Position numbers and translations under genes: made by a program | Shown: piece after piece, positions 40,320 through 51,358 of the stretch | Numbering within the stretch: the first letter of the stretch is position 1 | How the letters are laid out: every line of letters starts with the position of its first letter | Notes under the pieces: generated by a model | Told to the model about the DNA's origin: nothing | Databases searched by the model: none | What the model saw: only the letters and a program-made list of their open reading frames with translations | Source: Chondrus crispus | Lineage: Eukaryota; Rhodophyta; Florideophyceae; Gigartinales; Gigartinaceae | Assembly (NCBI RefSeq): GCF_000350225.1 | Contig: NW_005178566.1 | Span: 186,001-250,000 of the forward strand | Reading direction: 5' to 3' | DNA length: 64,000 nucleotides

Positions 40320-43300
40320 CGAAAACTCTTTCATGACCTCCTTTATATGACTCCCAGTCATTGCTCTCTCATGTCGTTGGCCAACGGCACCTCCCCTTTT
40401 GCTCAGTGGTCATCATTCCCTGCATCACAGTTTTCGCATCAGTAATTACAACAACATTGGTATGAAACCTCTCGTTGATCCTCCTTTGCGAGCTCGCCTG
40501 CGCATGCAAGCAATAATAGACCATAAAGTCGCCCTGCGGCCAGACAAAGCCCTTAAAGCCAGCCTCCGACTAATTCTCCATGTCATTCTTAAACGTGGTG
40601 CAGGTATAGTTGAGGACGTAGCCCATCAAATGCTCGGGTGAGCTTCCGTGCTCATGGTCATAGGCACATCTAAAGCACGGGTCCCACGCGGCGTGCCGCC
40701 ACGGAAACCTCTTTCCCACAGTACTCGAGTCACTCGGGGCGGCGTCTGCCACTGCCCACGCGTCGTGCGGGGCGTCCGGGCACTGGGTGTGACGGCAGTT
40801 GGTGCCACGTGACGCGGGGACGGAAACGGGAGAGCCGCGCTACGTTGACACCGGAAGGAGGACGCCCGACGGCAGCGACAGACGGGCACGGCTGCCGACG
40901 TGCCAACAATAGATGGCACGCCGCCCCGTCCCTCGCCCCCACCGCTCCCGCCACACGTTGCGCCCTTCCCGCCTCTCCCGCGCCGCGCTTCCAACCCGTC
41001 CCGCACGCACGCCGCGCGAGAGCTCCGCGACGCGAACCCGAACCCCGTCCCCCGTCCCCCCTCCTCGCCTGCCGCGCGTGCGCGGCCCGCCGCACACATT
41101 CAATCCGCGCCCACCAGCGTACGAACAGCGCCCGGCAGCACTCGTCGCAACACGTGAAGCGCACGCCCATCTGCGCCGCTCTCCGCGCCGCGCGCAGTCT
41201 CGTGTCCCTGCACTCCCTGCATCACCTCCTCGCCCTCCGCCGCACCGCCCGCCCGCTTTGCGACGGAAACCTCGCCCGCCGCCCCAGTCCCCTGCAACGC
41301 ACACCATCATCCTGCACCGCCCTCGCACGCCCCCTCTCTCAACGTCTCGCCGCCCGTGCCCGCCCGCAACCCCCCCGCATGTACGGTGGCAGGGGTGTCG
41401 TTCTCCTTAATGAGAAAGCGCAAGCAATGAAAAAATAAGTTGAAAAGTAACCAGATCCAAGGACAGCGGACTAATAGAACTTGCGATTCAAAGGCCAAGA
41501 GGATAACTTAATGTAGTACAGTGGGATACACGCAATAGTGGCACCCCTTGCCACATCCCAGAAGGTGGCACTATTCAGTGCGTGGCACTAATAGCGGAGA
41601 GTGAAACGGAGGAAATATGCCCTCTAATGCTTACCTAGATACGCTTTAGTCATAGATAATCGCCCAGCACTGCTTGAGAAATGCTTTCCTCGCGCATCGT
41701 AACATGAAACTTGCTTCCTGTACATTGCAATCATGCGCCAATTTCTCTAGCCCCAAAAACAATTCCGTGAGCTCAACAGCGGTAGGTATCGGGCGACGGC
41801 GTCGCGTGTCGGAACCACTAGTGCCATCATTGTTTTCTAAGCCCGGCCGAGCCAAAGACATATTGTGCAGACCACCCATCGCGTCGTTGACTATTTGTTG
41901 AAGTTGTGTATTTTTATTCCTTAGAGTTGCTGCACGAGACCTAATTTATACTACTTTGTATCTGCAGATACCATCTCAGTGCGTTCCAGATTATGTGAGG
42001 TAGTCGGCCTCAATTCTGCTGAATTGAGGAAATCAACACTGTAACTTGTTAGATAGGGCCATTGACTACGGGTCCGATTATACCGAATCCACTCTATCTT
42101 CGCTGTCAACACAGTACAGTGATAACGTGTTACGTCTTCCCTTCGTAGAACCAGGGAGGAAGAGTTGAGGTGTACAGGTGTATCCTCAACACTATTCCTA
42201 CAATTACATCCGACTTCTTCTCCACCTCCACTCAACTTGAGAGTCTACAGTTCGCACTTTTTCTTCAGAATAAGTCGCCAACGGAAATGGTTAGAGGGGC
42301 GGATGAGCAAAAGTTGAGTTGAGTCGATCGATGAGCGATAGTCTCTGGTCGTTCTGACTTTATTTGACTCAGTACTTATAGGTAATTGTAGCAGAGGAAA
42401 ACCCACCTAAACTCTGCAGATAAACACACATATGGCACTATCAGCGGGGGCCATCAAACAATAATACAGTGTGCGACTAATGGGCTCACGATAAGCTCAT
42501 TATCCCACTCTGTGAACACGTTACGATCTAATTTGTTCCACGTAAACATATCAAAATCCAGTACCCTGAATTCGTCGTCCTTTCTCGCGTTAGCCATCCA
42601 ATTTTGTACTAATTCAACGCATCTGCGCTCTCATACCCTTGTTACTCACACATGCGTCCCCACAGCAGGCCACGTCGATAAATGGACAACACATCAACAA
42701 ACGGATCATTCAGTGCAACATTAATTGGTAGTTTCTGTAGAATAGATACCGGTAGGTGTGAGATTCGCAATTGCGACTTTCTGTTGAAGGGATAGACGTG
42801 GTCGCTTTTGCTTAGGGCGCGAGAATTGGGCTGGGGTTGTGTCATTTGGATTGGAATGACCCATTGTGACTTGAGGCTAAGAGTTAGGGGGGCCGAGTAA
42901 AAATTTGGGGGGGAGTAGATCGGATTTGGACGTCATGAGCGCATGAAATTCGGAACGACCTCAGAAACTAGAGTTGGACGCCGCCGAAGCGTGCTACGGT
43001 TTAGCATGGGTGCGTCTTACACGTGGGCACGGGGATATGTTATGAGAACACGTGACAAGAGCAGAGGTATAGCACTATATAGAGAGAGGTACTACTCAAG
43101 TAGGTACTATATGATGACCCCCCCCCGCCTGTAGTGAAGTTCGGGCACTGACATGTCGTCCAGCCGGCACAGGGTGTCCAGTAGAACTCGGTGCTGATCG
43201 CGGAGCTTGGGTTTCGGTGCCATTTCGGTAACACCGGTCGGGAGACGAGTTGCTGTGATAACAACATCAGAGCAGTGGGGGGCACCGGAAAGCGGCGATT

Positions 43301-45226
43301 GAGGCGTCGTGCACTGGTGTATCCAGATGTAGCGGCTGCATAAGAGCAGTCAGACGCCGTTAAGGACAGTGGAGGTCGAGACTGGAGCATCGAAAAGATA
43401 AGGCATCAGGGGTAGCGAGAACGACAGGGCTGGAAAAGGAAATCTGGAAGAAAATGGCAAGGCGCGACAAGACAACACTCAGCACAGTACAGTTTTTGAC
43501 ATTCCATACGGATTCTGGGTGAAACGTGAAAGGTCTATCGCTGGTACTCTCGCTGTGACGAGGACGAGAGAAGGTCGAATAGAACAGGAGATTCAGCACA
43601 GGTACTGGGCCTTTCTGCCGTGGCACATCCGCGATGAGTATCGCTGGAATACTGTATCCACGGCAAATTGGCATTGAAAAAGCCGCGATCTGATCGTTGT
43701 TGATGTAGTCATGGATTTACTACTGCATTTGGCCTCGTGCATTCCACAACAGCAGTGCGTACTTGTTGATGCAAACCGTTGGCTTGATACCCTGTCCTGC
43801 ATATATCCTGCGCAGTATTGGCGCAAGCGCAAACTTCGATCCCCCGATTAGGAGAACGTAGATGCCCTCGGAAGGAGGGGAGACTATCTATAGAGCTCCT
43901 CCACAAGAGAGTGCACACCTTGCCCTCTCCCATCCCTCCGTCCTCGTCCACGAGTCGTCAACGAGACGCATCAACGCAACGCATCCATCAGGGGCCGGAA
44001 GAGGCTGGCACGCGGTTGGCTTTGCCACTCACTCGTGTGCACGGTGTACACGTGTGTTCTATTCGGATCCAATAAGCTTGCAGCACGCACCACAACTACA
44101 AACGGCAATGTGCACGTACAGTGCAATACACGTGTGCACGTGTACTGTCTTGGGATATGAGCATACTACACAAGAATGGGGAGCAGACATGTACTGCTTC
44201 GTCCCACTGTTCGTGTTGGATATCGCTAACGCTTATCCTTTCTACGATCTTCTGCTACGTTCCTTTCCTTACAGCTCTGTCGGATATCGCTACTACATAT
44301 ACTGTGCACATCCCTCTCCACCTAACTCCTGGCCAGGGGGCACTCCCTTTCATCACAGGTTATGGTCCCGTGGCGCAATCTGCTGCTCACCGATGCTCAA
44401 CACAAGATGCGTACGTTCTACCTTGTCACAGTGCGTAAGCTTTAAACTACTTTCGTGGCTAAATCTCTATCGTAAAATACATCATTACCAACAAGGCAGT
44501 CTATTCTCCTGCAATGAACATCCAGGATGAAGCACTGCAACAAATACTGCGGGGAGCAAGAAAATCAAGTATTTGTATGTAGAGCATTGTACAGTTGGGC
44601 AAGGTCGGCATGAAGCCTCACGAATAGAGAGAGATTTGCTATGGGCACTATCAGGTAACAGAGAGGGGATTAGAAGGACGGGCTCCTCTGCGTTTTCTCG
44701 AGTGTGAGAAGGATATACCGCCTCCATACTCGGTGTAACTACAGCAGGGAACGTTTTGAAAAACAAAATACGCACTGCGTTGTCTTGGAAAGACGAAAAC
44801 GCTTGTCGCTTCGAAAACTTCTGAGGCGAGGAGTTAAAAGACATCAGCTGCTTGATTGTATTCCTATCGAAGTCTGGCATATCGTGTGAAAGCATATCGG
44901 CGCGGTGCTGCTGAAAACCCTTTACATTCACAAGGTGGAAATAAGTCGTGTACACCATGGGTAGTGAAGATGAGTACGGAAGAGGAGAATTAATTTTCAA
45001 GAAGGACGGCAGATGAATGAGGTTTGCTGAAGTGGGCTGAGGATGGCTGGGACTCACAAGCGACTGCGACCACTATTAGCTGACGTCGCGAAATACGGTA
45101 CATTATGCCTTTGTTCAGCTTCATCAATGAAGCATGCAAACAGAAGTCATTTCTCCCTGCATGGATGCACAAAGATAGATCTATTTGTCGTTAGAGATAG
45201 CAAGACTCTTAAGAGCAATTATACTA
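40320..45226. other. About 4.9 kb without a supported gene
   Basis: 40640-41430 is very GC-rich (CpG-rich, on the plus strand mostly C-rich); all frames there are Arg/Pro/Ala low complexity. 41520-41600 has inverted AATAGTGGCACC...GGTGGCACTATT. At 42010-42035 there is CCTCAATTC-TGCT-GAATTGAGG. 44040-44145 is rich in ACACGTGT/GTGCAC words like those at 5311-5460. Several minus frames of 60-190 codons (for example 44485-45057) show no domain, no biased composition and no context. Confidence 0.4.
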
Positions 45227-45776
45227 CAGTAGGTACCCCTCAATAGTGCACCCTAGTGCCATAAGCTATAGGTACGCACTACTGACAGCGCGAACTAATG
45301 AAGGTTCATCTATGGGTCACGCACGGCCGGCCCACCGGCCACAAAATGCTCTGAAGTGAGCGTTTGACGTCGCTTATTGTGCATGTTGGTGATGGGCTTC
45401 AAACAGGGCTCGAAATGTTGAGCCACGTCGCCGACTGCTCCTCCGTTGGCCAACCGTTTGATTATATCCGCTTTTTCGGCAAGCGTGAGACGTCTTCGGG
45501 TGCTCCGTTGATTGGAGCGGCTTCCAGTCCTTCGTGGCGATTCCATCTGGCGGTGGGATTGTGTTGGGTCGGTGGTCGCGGTAGTTGCGATCAGTGGTCG
45601 GGGTGTCCGGTCGGGGTGTCCGGTCGTGGTCGTCATCCGCGGCGCAGCGGTGTCTACATAGGCATGGCTCTACGTGCACAGGTGTACACGTGGTAAGAAT
45701 GGTGACATCGCTGAAAGGGGTGCACTTTTGGCCATGTGCACTATTGTAAAGCGAACTATTAAGGAGACCCCTCCTG
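45227..45776 (-). mobile_element. Short pogo-like element with DNA-binding ORF (550 bp)
   Basis: Flanked by TA (45225-45226 and 45777-45778). Ends are inverted and similar: CAGTAGGTACCCCTCAATAGT on the left, CAGGAGGGGTCTCCTTAATAG on the right strand. Inside, the minus strand encodes only the N-terminal helix-turn-helix of a CENP-B/pogo transposase. It is therefore a deletion derivative that could be mobilised only in trans. Confidence 0.65.
45310..45636 (-). CDS. CENP-B/psq-type helix-turn-helix protein (transposase fragment), 108 aa
   Basis: ATG at 45636. The first 45 residues are Thr/Arg/Ser-rich. RRRLTLAEKADIIKRLANGG, then AVGDVAQHFEPCLKPITNMH, matches the N-terminal DNA-binding module of pogo/Tigger/CENP-B proteins (LT..EK..II..L..G....d.A..F.....ti). 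The frame ends shortly after, without the second module or the DDE domain. If expressed it could bind the ends of related transposons and repress them; that is inference. Confidence 0.5.
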   Translation of the reverse strand: MTTTTGHPDRTPRPLIATTATTDPTQSHRQMESPRRTGSRSNQRSTRRRLTLAEKADIIKRLANGGAVGDVAQHFEPCLKPITNMHNKRRQTLTSEHFVAGGPAVRDP

Positions 45777-45778
45777 TA

Positions 45779-46398
45779 AACTGAAACTGATCAGGAAAGA
45801 TCGCAGGGCTCCACAATCGAGATATTCCAACAGGGATATCATAGAGCTTGCTGTCATAAAATCAAGTTGGGCATTCTCACAATTTTAAAGCTCATCACTG
45901 CTGAGATTGTATTGCTTTGTACTAGTGTCTATTGGACAATGCGCCTCATTTGAGGATTTCGCCTCATATGAGGCTTTTTTGCCGCGCCGTTTCTGGCGCA
46001 AAGAGGGAGAACTGAAAGCCATAGTTACCGCGAAACAGTAACAGTAAGAGTAAAGGACAATGTCCCTTGAAGGCACCAAGAATGCACGGTATTTAGGAGG
46101 GTCTTTCTAATGCTCTGACAGACAGGAAAAATCCTCATGATCAAAAACGTCCGTCCAATAGACACTAGAGGGAGAGGACTTACCGGGAATAATACCAATC
46201 ATATCACTACCGGGAATACCTGACTTACTAACACCTACGTGGCTTTTAACAATAAATGCCGAGCACCACTCCTGTCTCCCCTTGCTAGACATATACTGTA
46301 TAAGGGTGTCAACCGCAGTTGTAGAACTTCACGTCCACCGCTGCTAAGTTTACCTCCGCACCCATTTATCAGCCCGGGACCCATTGCAACAATCTACC
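45779..46398. other. Upstream region of the interrupted secreted-protein gene
   Basis: No ORF with recognisable content. GCCTCATTTGAGG and GCCTCATATGAGG occur side by side at about 45944-45977, followed by a T-run; together they could fold and resemble a 3'-end structure. The promoter of the gene starting at 46399 should lie here. Confidence 0.35.
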
Positions 46399-46485
46399 AT
46401 GAAGCCTGCCATCTTGCTTATGTGCCTGCTAATGTGCCCCCTCGCTCTGTGCGTCCCCTTGTCCGCTCTTTCCTCAACGACAGAT
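46399..46485 (+). pseudogene. Secreted beta-propeller-like gene, segment 1 (signal peptide)
   Basis: ATG 46399 opens MKPAILLMCLLMCPLALCVP, a textbook secretory signal: one Lys, then a 15-residue hydrophobic core and a likely cleavage site near ALC-V or LSA-L. After 29 codons it is cut by copia-1 at the target site CAGAT (46481-46485). The same gene resumes at 51594 in the same phase. The protein would enter the secretory pathway. Confidence 0.7.
46481..46485. repeat. Copia-1 target site duplication, left (CAGAT)
   Basis: Matches CAGAT at 51589-51593. The five bases directly abut both LTR outer ends. Confidence 0.95.
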
Positions 46486-46711
46486 TGTGGTGCAAGGAAC
46501 GATGACTGAGTTTACTGAGGGAGACGGACCGTGTGCGACTAAGAAGGGGAGCGGCGCCGGTGGCGGCGGCGCTGCCTGGGGAGCTACATCTGTGCTACGT
46601 GTGTGCGTGGTACAGGTGTGTGAGCTGTGCATGGGAATCATGACAGTGAATCATGACAGAGGGCGCAGGACGGCCGCATAGCGACATAAATTGGACATGG
46701 GAATCATGACA
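46486..46711 (-). repeat. Copia-1 3' LTR
   Basis: 226 bp. On the minus strand it starts TGTCATGATTCCCATGTCC and ends CTTGCACCACA. It carries three copies of AATCATGACA (plus strand) and supplies the last codon and stop of the pol ORF. Confidence 0.95.
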
Positions 46712-49700
46712 CTCCCCCCGTCGCTGTGTGGTCGTGCTGCGCGGGGGGTGGGGGGGCGGCGGCGACGATTTGGAGCTTCGCCGTGAGCTTTCGGAACGGC
46801 TCCGATCGTAGCGGCTTCGTGAATATATCCGCGAGCATGTCTTCGCTCGGGACGTGCTTCAGGACGATGTTGCCGTTGCGTGCGTGATGGGACAAGAAAT
46901 GGTGCCGGAGATCAATGAACTTGCGGCGTTTGGTCGGTCCCGTGTTTCGTGCGACGCGAATGGCAGATTGGTTGTCCATGAAGAAGGGGGTGGGGTGGGG
47001 GCTGAGCATGCGGATATCTTGGAGGGTCCGGCGAAGCCATGCAGTTTGTTGCACTGCGGCGGTGGCGGCAATGTATTCCGCCTCGCACGTGGAGAGGGCC
47101 GTGATGCTCTGTTTCATAGATGCCCAGCATATCGGAGTGCCATTGTATAGGTGGACGATGCCAGATATTGATTTCCGGTCGGTGACATCTGCCGCGTGGT
47201 CGGCGTCCGAGTATGACGTGAGCAGGGGGGTGTTGGAGATGGGTTTGTCAGCGGTGTTACTGACTTGCAGGGGGATGTTAGCAGCGGGGAAGAGGAGCCC
47301 GTGCTGGGGAGTGTGACGGAGGTACCGGAGGACGCGTTTGAGGGCATTCCAGTGCCGGGTTGTCGGGGCTTTGGCGGCGACGGACAGGCGGTTGATGACA
47401 AAGTAAATGTCTGGGCGCGTGGAGTCGGCGATGTATCTGAGGTCACCGAGGATTTGTTGGTACTCTTTCAGTTGGGGGTGTTTTGAAAGAGGCTCATCTT
47501 GGTCCGTGGGTCCGTGGAGGCGGATTCCGTCCTGGTACGGGGTGGGCTTACCGTTGGCGATATGCATCTCTGCTTTTCGCAGGATGCATGCGGTGGCGGT
47601 GGGCTGGGATATGTGCAGCGCGCCGTTGGCGGTGCGCTGTACTGTCCATCCGAGCAGCGTGCGGGGCTCACCGAGGCGCTTTATAGTGTACGCCTTTGTC
47701 AGCAGGTTTGCGAAATCGTCGAGCAGCGCTTGTGTGGTCGCTGTGACGGTAAAGTCGTCCATGCTGATCGCCACGAATGTGGCCGAGGAAGGGGATATTT
47801 TGTGGAAGAGGCAGGTGTCTGCCTCGGATTGGTGAAAGCCGTCCTTGGTGAGGAGGCCGAACACGGCTTGCAGGTATGTGAATCCTGCTTGCGGGGTGCC
47901 ATAGAGGTTCTTGATTAGTTTACCTCCTTTGCATTTGTGCTTGTACGTTCCGTCGAAGCGGGGGTGCTGACGGACGTATACAGGCTTTTCCCCATTGTGG
48001 TCGAAGTCCTCGTGGAGGTACGCGGCCTCAATGTCGATGTGTTCAATGAGGAGGTTGTGGGCTGCGGCAATGGCGAATAGCAGGCGTACCGAGGACTTAT
48101 CTGCCATGTAGGTTGTAGTACGTTCGGGATCGTAATGAACGTTTGGCAGCATTGTGTCTCCTCGAGCCGCGCAGCGCGCTTTTCGTTTCGTGACGTTGCC
48201 GTTTTTGTCGCGCTTGTAGCGGTACCCCATCGTAAGGGGAATGAGGCGCGTATTTCGCGGGAGTAGGTGGTCGGGTGTCCACTGTATGACACGCTTTGTG
48301 TCGAGCGCATCGAACTCCTGGTTGTGAGCGGTGGACCAGAGGTCTGCATCGGGGTATTTTCGTGCTTGCCCGCGGTTGAGGGGGGCAGGGGTGGAGACCG
48401 ATAGCTCGTCTGATGTACGGTGGGGGGTGTGCGCCTTGAAGGCGGCGGCGGAGGTCATTTTGGGGTCTTGTGTGCGGAAGTAGGGGTGGAAGTCCACTGT
48501 GCGTATTCGGTGAGTTTTGCTCGTGTTGACGTCCAGTGCCATGATGTGGCCATCGTCGGTAGGGTAGAGGTACCGTACGGTGCGGGAGCGTGAGTGCAGC
48601 TTGGAGAGGGTTGTGGTGCGCTGGCGGGGGTCAGGGGTGGTGCCTAATTGTCCAAAGATGTGAAATTGGGTGATTTGTGGCACCGATTGGTGCCATTGGG
48701 TGGCGGGGAGGGCGTGTGTGCTGTGATGCATGGTGTGATTGTATTTAAATGTTGCATCTCGCACTGCGTCCTCCCAGTGGTGTTGAGGGAGCTCACTGTG
48801 ATGCAGAGCAGCTCGAGCTGCATTCAGTAGTGTACTGTTGATCCTCTCTGCGAGGCTGTTCTCTTGAGGGGTGTAGGGGATGGTGGGAGAGTGGCTTGTG
48901 TTGTGCTTGGTGTATGTTTGGATGGCTGTGGCAGAGAGGTACTCGAGTGCGTTATCGGTGCGTATGATTCGGGGTTGGTGGCCCGTTTGCTTGTTGATTG
49001 CATTTAGGATGAAATCGAGGCGTTGTGGTGTTTGCGCACGGTTCGGCAGAAAGTCGGTAATGAGGTACCGTGTTTTTGTGTCGAGGACCGTTAGGATGTA
49101 TTTGTTTTGCTGGTGAGAGGGGGGTGCAATCGGGCCACATATATCACTACTAAGTGAGAAGCCCGTTGGGTAGTGGTGGGCAGTCGGCTTGTGTGGGCGA
49201 AGTCGTTGCTTGGCGTGCGCACAACTTGAGCACGTGATACGTGGGGCGTAACGTGCGAGGGAGGGTGGGATGTTGGGGAGCAGTCCTTGTCGTGCCATGG
49301 TTTGGATGGTGGCAGGTCGCACATGGTTTAGTACCATGTGCCAATGATGGAATGCGTGCTCTAGTGCCTCACCGTGTTTGGACGGGGGGGTCGGGGCGGG
49401 GTTCGTGAGAGGCCTCGGCGCTTCGTGTCTGCTGTGGGAATTGGGGGGCGGGGTGGTTGCCTTGGAGGGGTGTGGGGTGGTTTTGTTGCGGGCGCGAGCT
49501 GTTGTCCGGGGGGTGGGTTTTGTTTGCGTGTGTCTTGTGGTTGGGGTTGTGCGGGCAGCTTGTGCATGGCATGGGTTGGGTGGGGGGTCCAAGTAGTACA
49601 GTCCTTTGTGTGCTGTAGCTGTGGCGATGACTGTGGGCGGGCGTGTTTTGGTGTTTATGATGGTTGCGGTGGTGGGGCGGAAGACGACGGCTCCATATTG

Positions 49701-49735
49701 GCGGGCGATGTCGTTGACAGAGACGAGGTTTTTTT
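46704..49735 (-). CDS. Copia-1 pol: integrase, reverse transcriptase, RNase H
   Basis: Expressed from the -1 frame entered at the A7 run (49729-49735), giving KNLVSVNDIARQYG and YYLDPPPNP before the first in-frame alternative start. Integrase: HWHMVLNH...CSSCAHAK zinc site, then SSDICGP (Asp, about 49143), IIRTDNALEYL (Asp, about 48954) and PQENSLAERI (Glu, about 48861). RT: LLIEHIDIEAAYLHEDF, and the active-site box AISMDDFTV, with SMDD instead of YVDD (about 47753-47764). RNase H: TSYSDADHAADVTDRKSISG and STCEAEYIAATAA. It ends in the LTR at 46704. No disabling change seen. Confidence 0.9.
46712..46719 (-). other. Copia-1 polypurine tract
   Basis: GGGGGGAG on the minus strand, directly before the 3' LTR. 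It also encodes the last Gly-Val codons of pol. Confidence 0.8.
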
Positions 49736-51358
49736 GATGTCCGGGTTGGCGATGGCCGGGAGTGATAGGACTTTATTCCTGTTCGTCGTGATCTGGATTG
49801 TGCCGGCATGGGTGGCGGACGACGTCGATGAGGTGGCAGTGTTAGTAGTCATGCGCGTGGTGAGGGGGCGCATTGGTGGAGTTGCCTGTGTGACATGGGT
49901 CGGGCTTGCGCCTGAGTCTAGAATGTATGTCATACCGTCGGTATTAACCTGGTGCATTGTGGTTTGGAAGGCGTTCGGGTCTTCGTTGTGGTGGGGGTCT
50001 GCCGTGGCTGCCAATTGTGCTTTGGCGGGGCGGCGGGTGCGTGGTTGAGGTGGGGTGGGGTTGGGTTGCTGGGGGGCGGGCCATTGATGTGGTGCTATCC
50101 ACTGTGGCGGGGGGGGTGGGTACGGGTTGTACAGTTGTTGTGGTTGGAGCCACGGTGTGTTGTACCACTGTGTGCGTGGGGGTCCTCGTCCGCGCTGGCG
50201 ACCTCGGGGTCGGGGGGAGGGCTCTTGTCTACCTTTGCGTGATGCGGTGGTGCGGAGCCCCTGGGGGTCAGGTGGATTGGGGGGTGACCGGGTGGTGTGG
50301 CGGGCTTGGACTGCTTTGAGTCTTTGCTTCACTTGTATTATTGTTTGGGGGACTGAGTCCGTCTCAGTCCAAGTGTCTGGTAAGTGCTTGAATGTCGGGT
50401 GGTGCTCCAGTCCTTTTATGATGGCGTCTACAGTGACGGTTTCATCAGTTCGGATGTGGGGGTAATTTGCCAGTCGCACACGAGTGCGCAGGGATCGGTG
50501 TTGATTAATATAATCGTCAACAGATAGTGCAGTGGTGAATAGGAGTCGGTCAGCTTCCTGACGTAGGAGAAGGTGGGTGGTCGGGGAGCTGTCTGTGAAG
50601 TGTTCTTGAATGGCCTGCAACAGTGCAGCTGGCGTGGTGTCGAAAGGGATGTCAGTTGTTTCTGCGATTTCATGAGGGATGCTGTTGGTGATCAGCATGC
50701 GGATGGTGGCGCAGTCTTTGACGTATTGTTTGTGTTCCGGCGTGTTCGGGGGCGGCTGGGTATAGTTGGTGTCCAGCGTGTGCTGGACATCATTGATGAT
50801 GGAGGTGTCCTCAATAGCTTGGTTCCAAAGGTTGAAGTTGTTACCGGAGGGGTGGAGGGGCGGAAGTTTGCCGTAAAAATGGGAGGAGCGGTGATCCGGC
50901 GAGTTGTGGTCGGTGGTGTGCTCCATAGTAGCGGGAGATGTAGGGTGTGTGGATGGGGATGAGGGAAGGGATTGTTCCGTTGGTGTGGACGGGGGCTCAG
51001 ATCGGCACTCGACGCGGACGTGCGGAGGCTGGTGGTTGAGTTGGGTTGGGTGAGGGGGTCTGCGCTCGACGCGAGGTGGCGGAGGCGAGGTTGGTGATCG
51101 GCGCTCGACGCGCGATTGCGGAGGCGATTTATGTGCTTGGCTGCGGGTTCTGCGCTCGACGCGATGGGGCAGAGGCGAGTGTGGAGCTTGGGCGTTGGGT
51201 CTGCGCTCGACGCGTGGGTGCGGAGGCGAATGAGGGGGTATGTAGAGGAGGGGGGCGGGTTGGGTGCCCGGGGTGGTGGTGCTCTTGGCTAGTCTTTGTG
51301 ACGAACGGCGGAGCGGTTTGTGATCGTGTTGCAGGGTGGGTTTGCGATTCGGGACCAT
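49655..51358 (-). CDS. Copia-1 gag and protease, 567 aa
   Basis: Begins at ATG 51358, four bases from the LTR and inside the primer-binding site. Residues 49-120 contain five RVERR-type repeats (DNA repeats of GCTCGACGCG at 51002-51230). The UBN2-type Gag core spans about 157-380 (NNFNLWNQAI, EHFTDSSPTTHLLLRQEADR). No CCHC knuckle is present; an Arg/Gly-rich patch RPRGRQRGRGPPR may replace it in RNA binding. The protease has YILDSGASPTHV (Asp about 480). A start at the internal ATG before EHTTDHNS is possible. The frame ends soon after the A7 run where pol takes over. Confidence 0.85.
   Translation of the reverse strand: MVPNRKPTLQHDHKPLRRSSQRLAKSTTTPGTQPAPLLYIPPHSPPHPRVERRPNAQAPHSPLPHRVERRTRSQAHKSPPQSRVERRSPTSPPPPRVERRPPHPTQLNHQPPHVRVECRSEPPSTPTEQSLPSSPSTHPTSPATMEHTTDHNSPDHRSSHFYGKLPPLHPSGNNFNLWNQAIEDTSIINDVQHTLDTNYTQPPPNTPEHKQYVKDCATIRMLITNSIPHEIAETTDIPFDTTPAALLQAIQEHFTDSSPTTHLLLRQEADRLLFTTALSVDDYINQHRSLRTRVRLANYPHIRTDETVTVDAIIKGLEHHPTFKHLPDTWTETDSVPQTIIQVKQRLKAVQARHTTRSPPNPPDPQGLRTTASRKGRQEPSPRPRGRQRGRGPPRTQWYNTPWLQPQQLYNPYPPPPPQWIAPHQWPAPQQPNPTPPQPRTRRPAKAQLAATADPHHNEDPNAFQTTMHQVNTDGMTYILDSGASPTHVTQATPPMRPLTTRMTTNTATSSTSSATHAGTIQITTNRNKVLSLPAIANPDIKKTSSLSTTSPANMEPSSSAPPPQPS
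49729..49735 (-). promoter_or_regulatory. Candidate -1 frameshift site, copia-1 gag/pol
   Basis: Seven A on the coding strand (GAC ATC AAA AAA ACC in the gag frame). One step back gives AAC CTC GTC, which opens pol in frame with the conserved NLVSV block. It lies just after the protease, as in copia-2. Confidence 0.55.

Noticed and set aside
40809-41438. 209-codon plus and 162-codon minus ORFs in the GC-rich block
   Set aside because: Stop codons are rare in such GC-rich sequence; both strands are open, with only Arg/Pro/Ala content.
44485-45057. 190-codon minus ORF
   Set aside because: Composition unremarkable, no domain, no neighbours or regulatory context; cannot be told from chance.
46487-46681. 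64-codon plus-strand ORF (MVQGTMTEFTEG...), present again identically at 51364-51558
   Set aside because: It lies wholly within the copia-1 LTRs; the identity is that of the two LTRs, not of two genes.
51345-51357. CGATTCGGGACCA read as the 3' end of a tRNA gene
   Set aside because: No cloverleaf can be built around it; it lies in the copia-1 internal sequence and is better explained as (part of) the primer-binding site.
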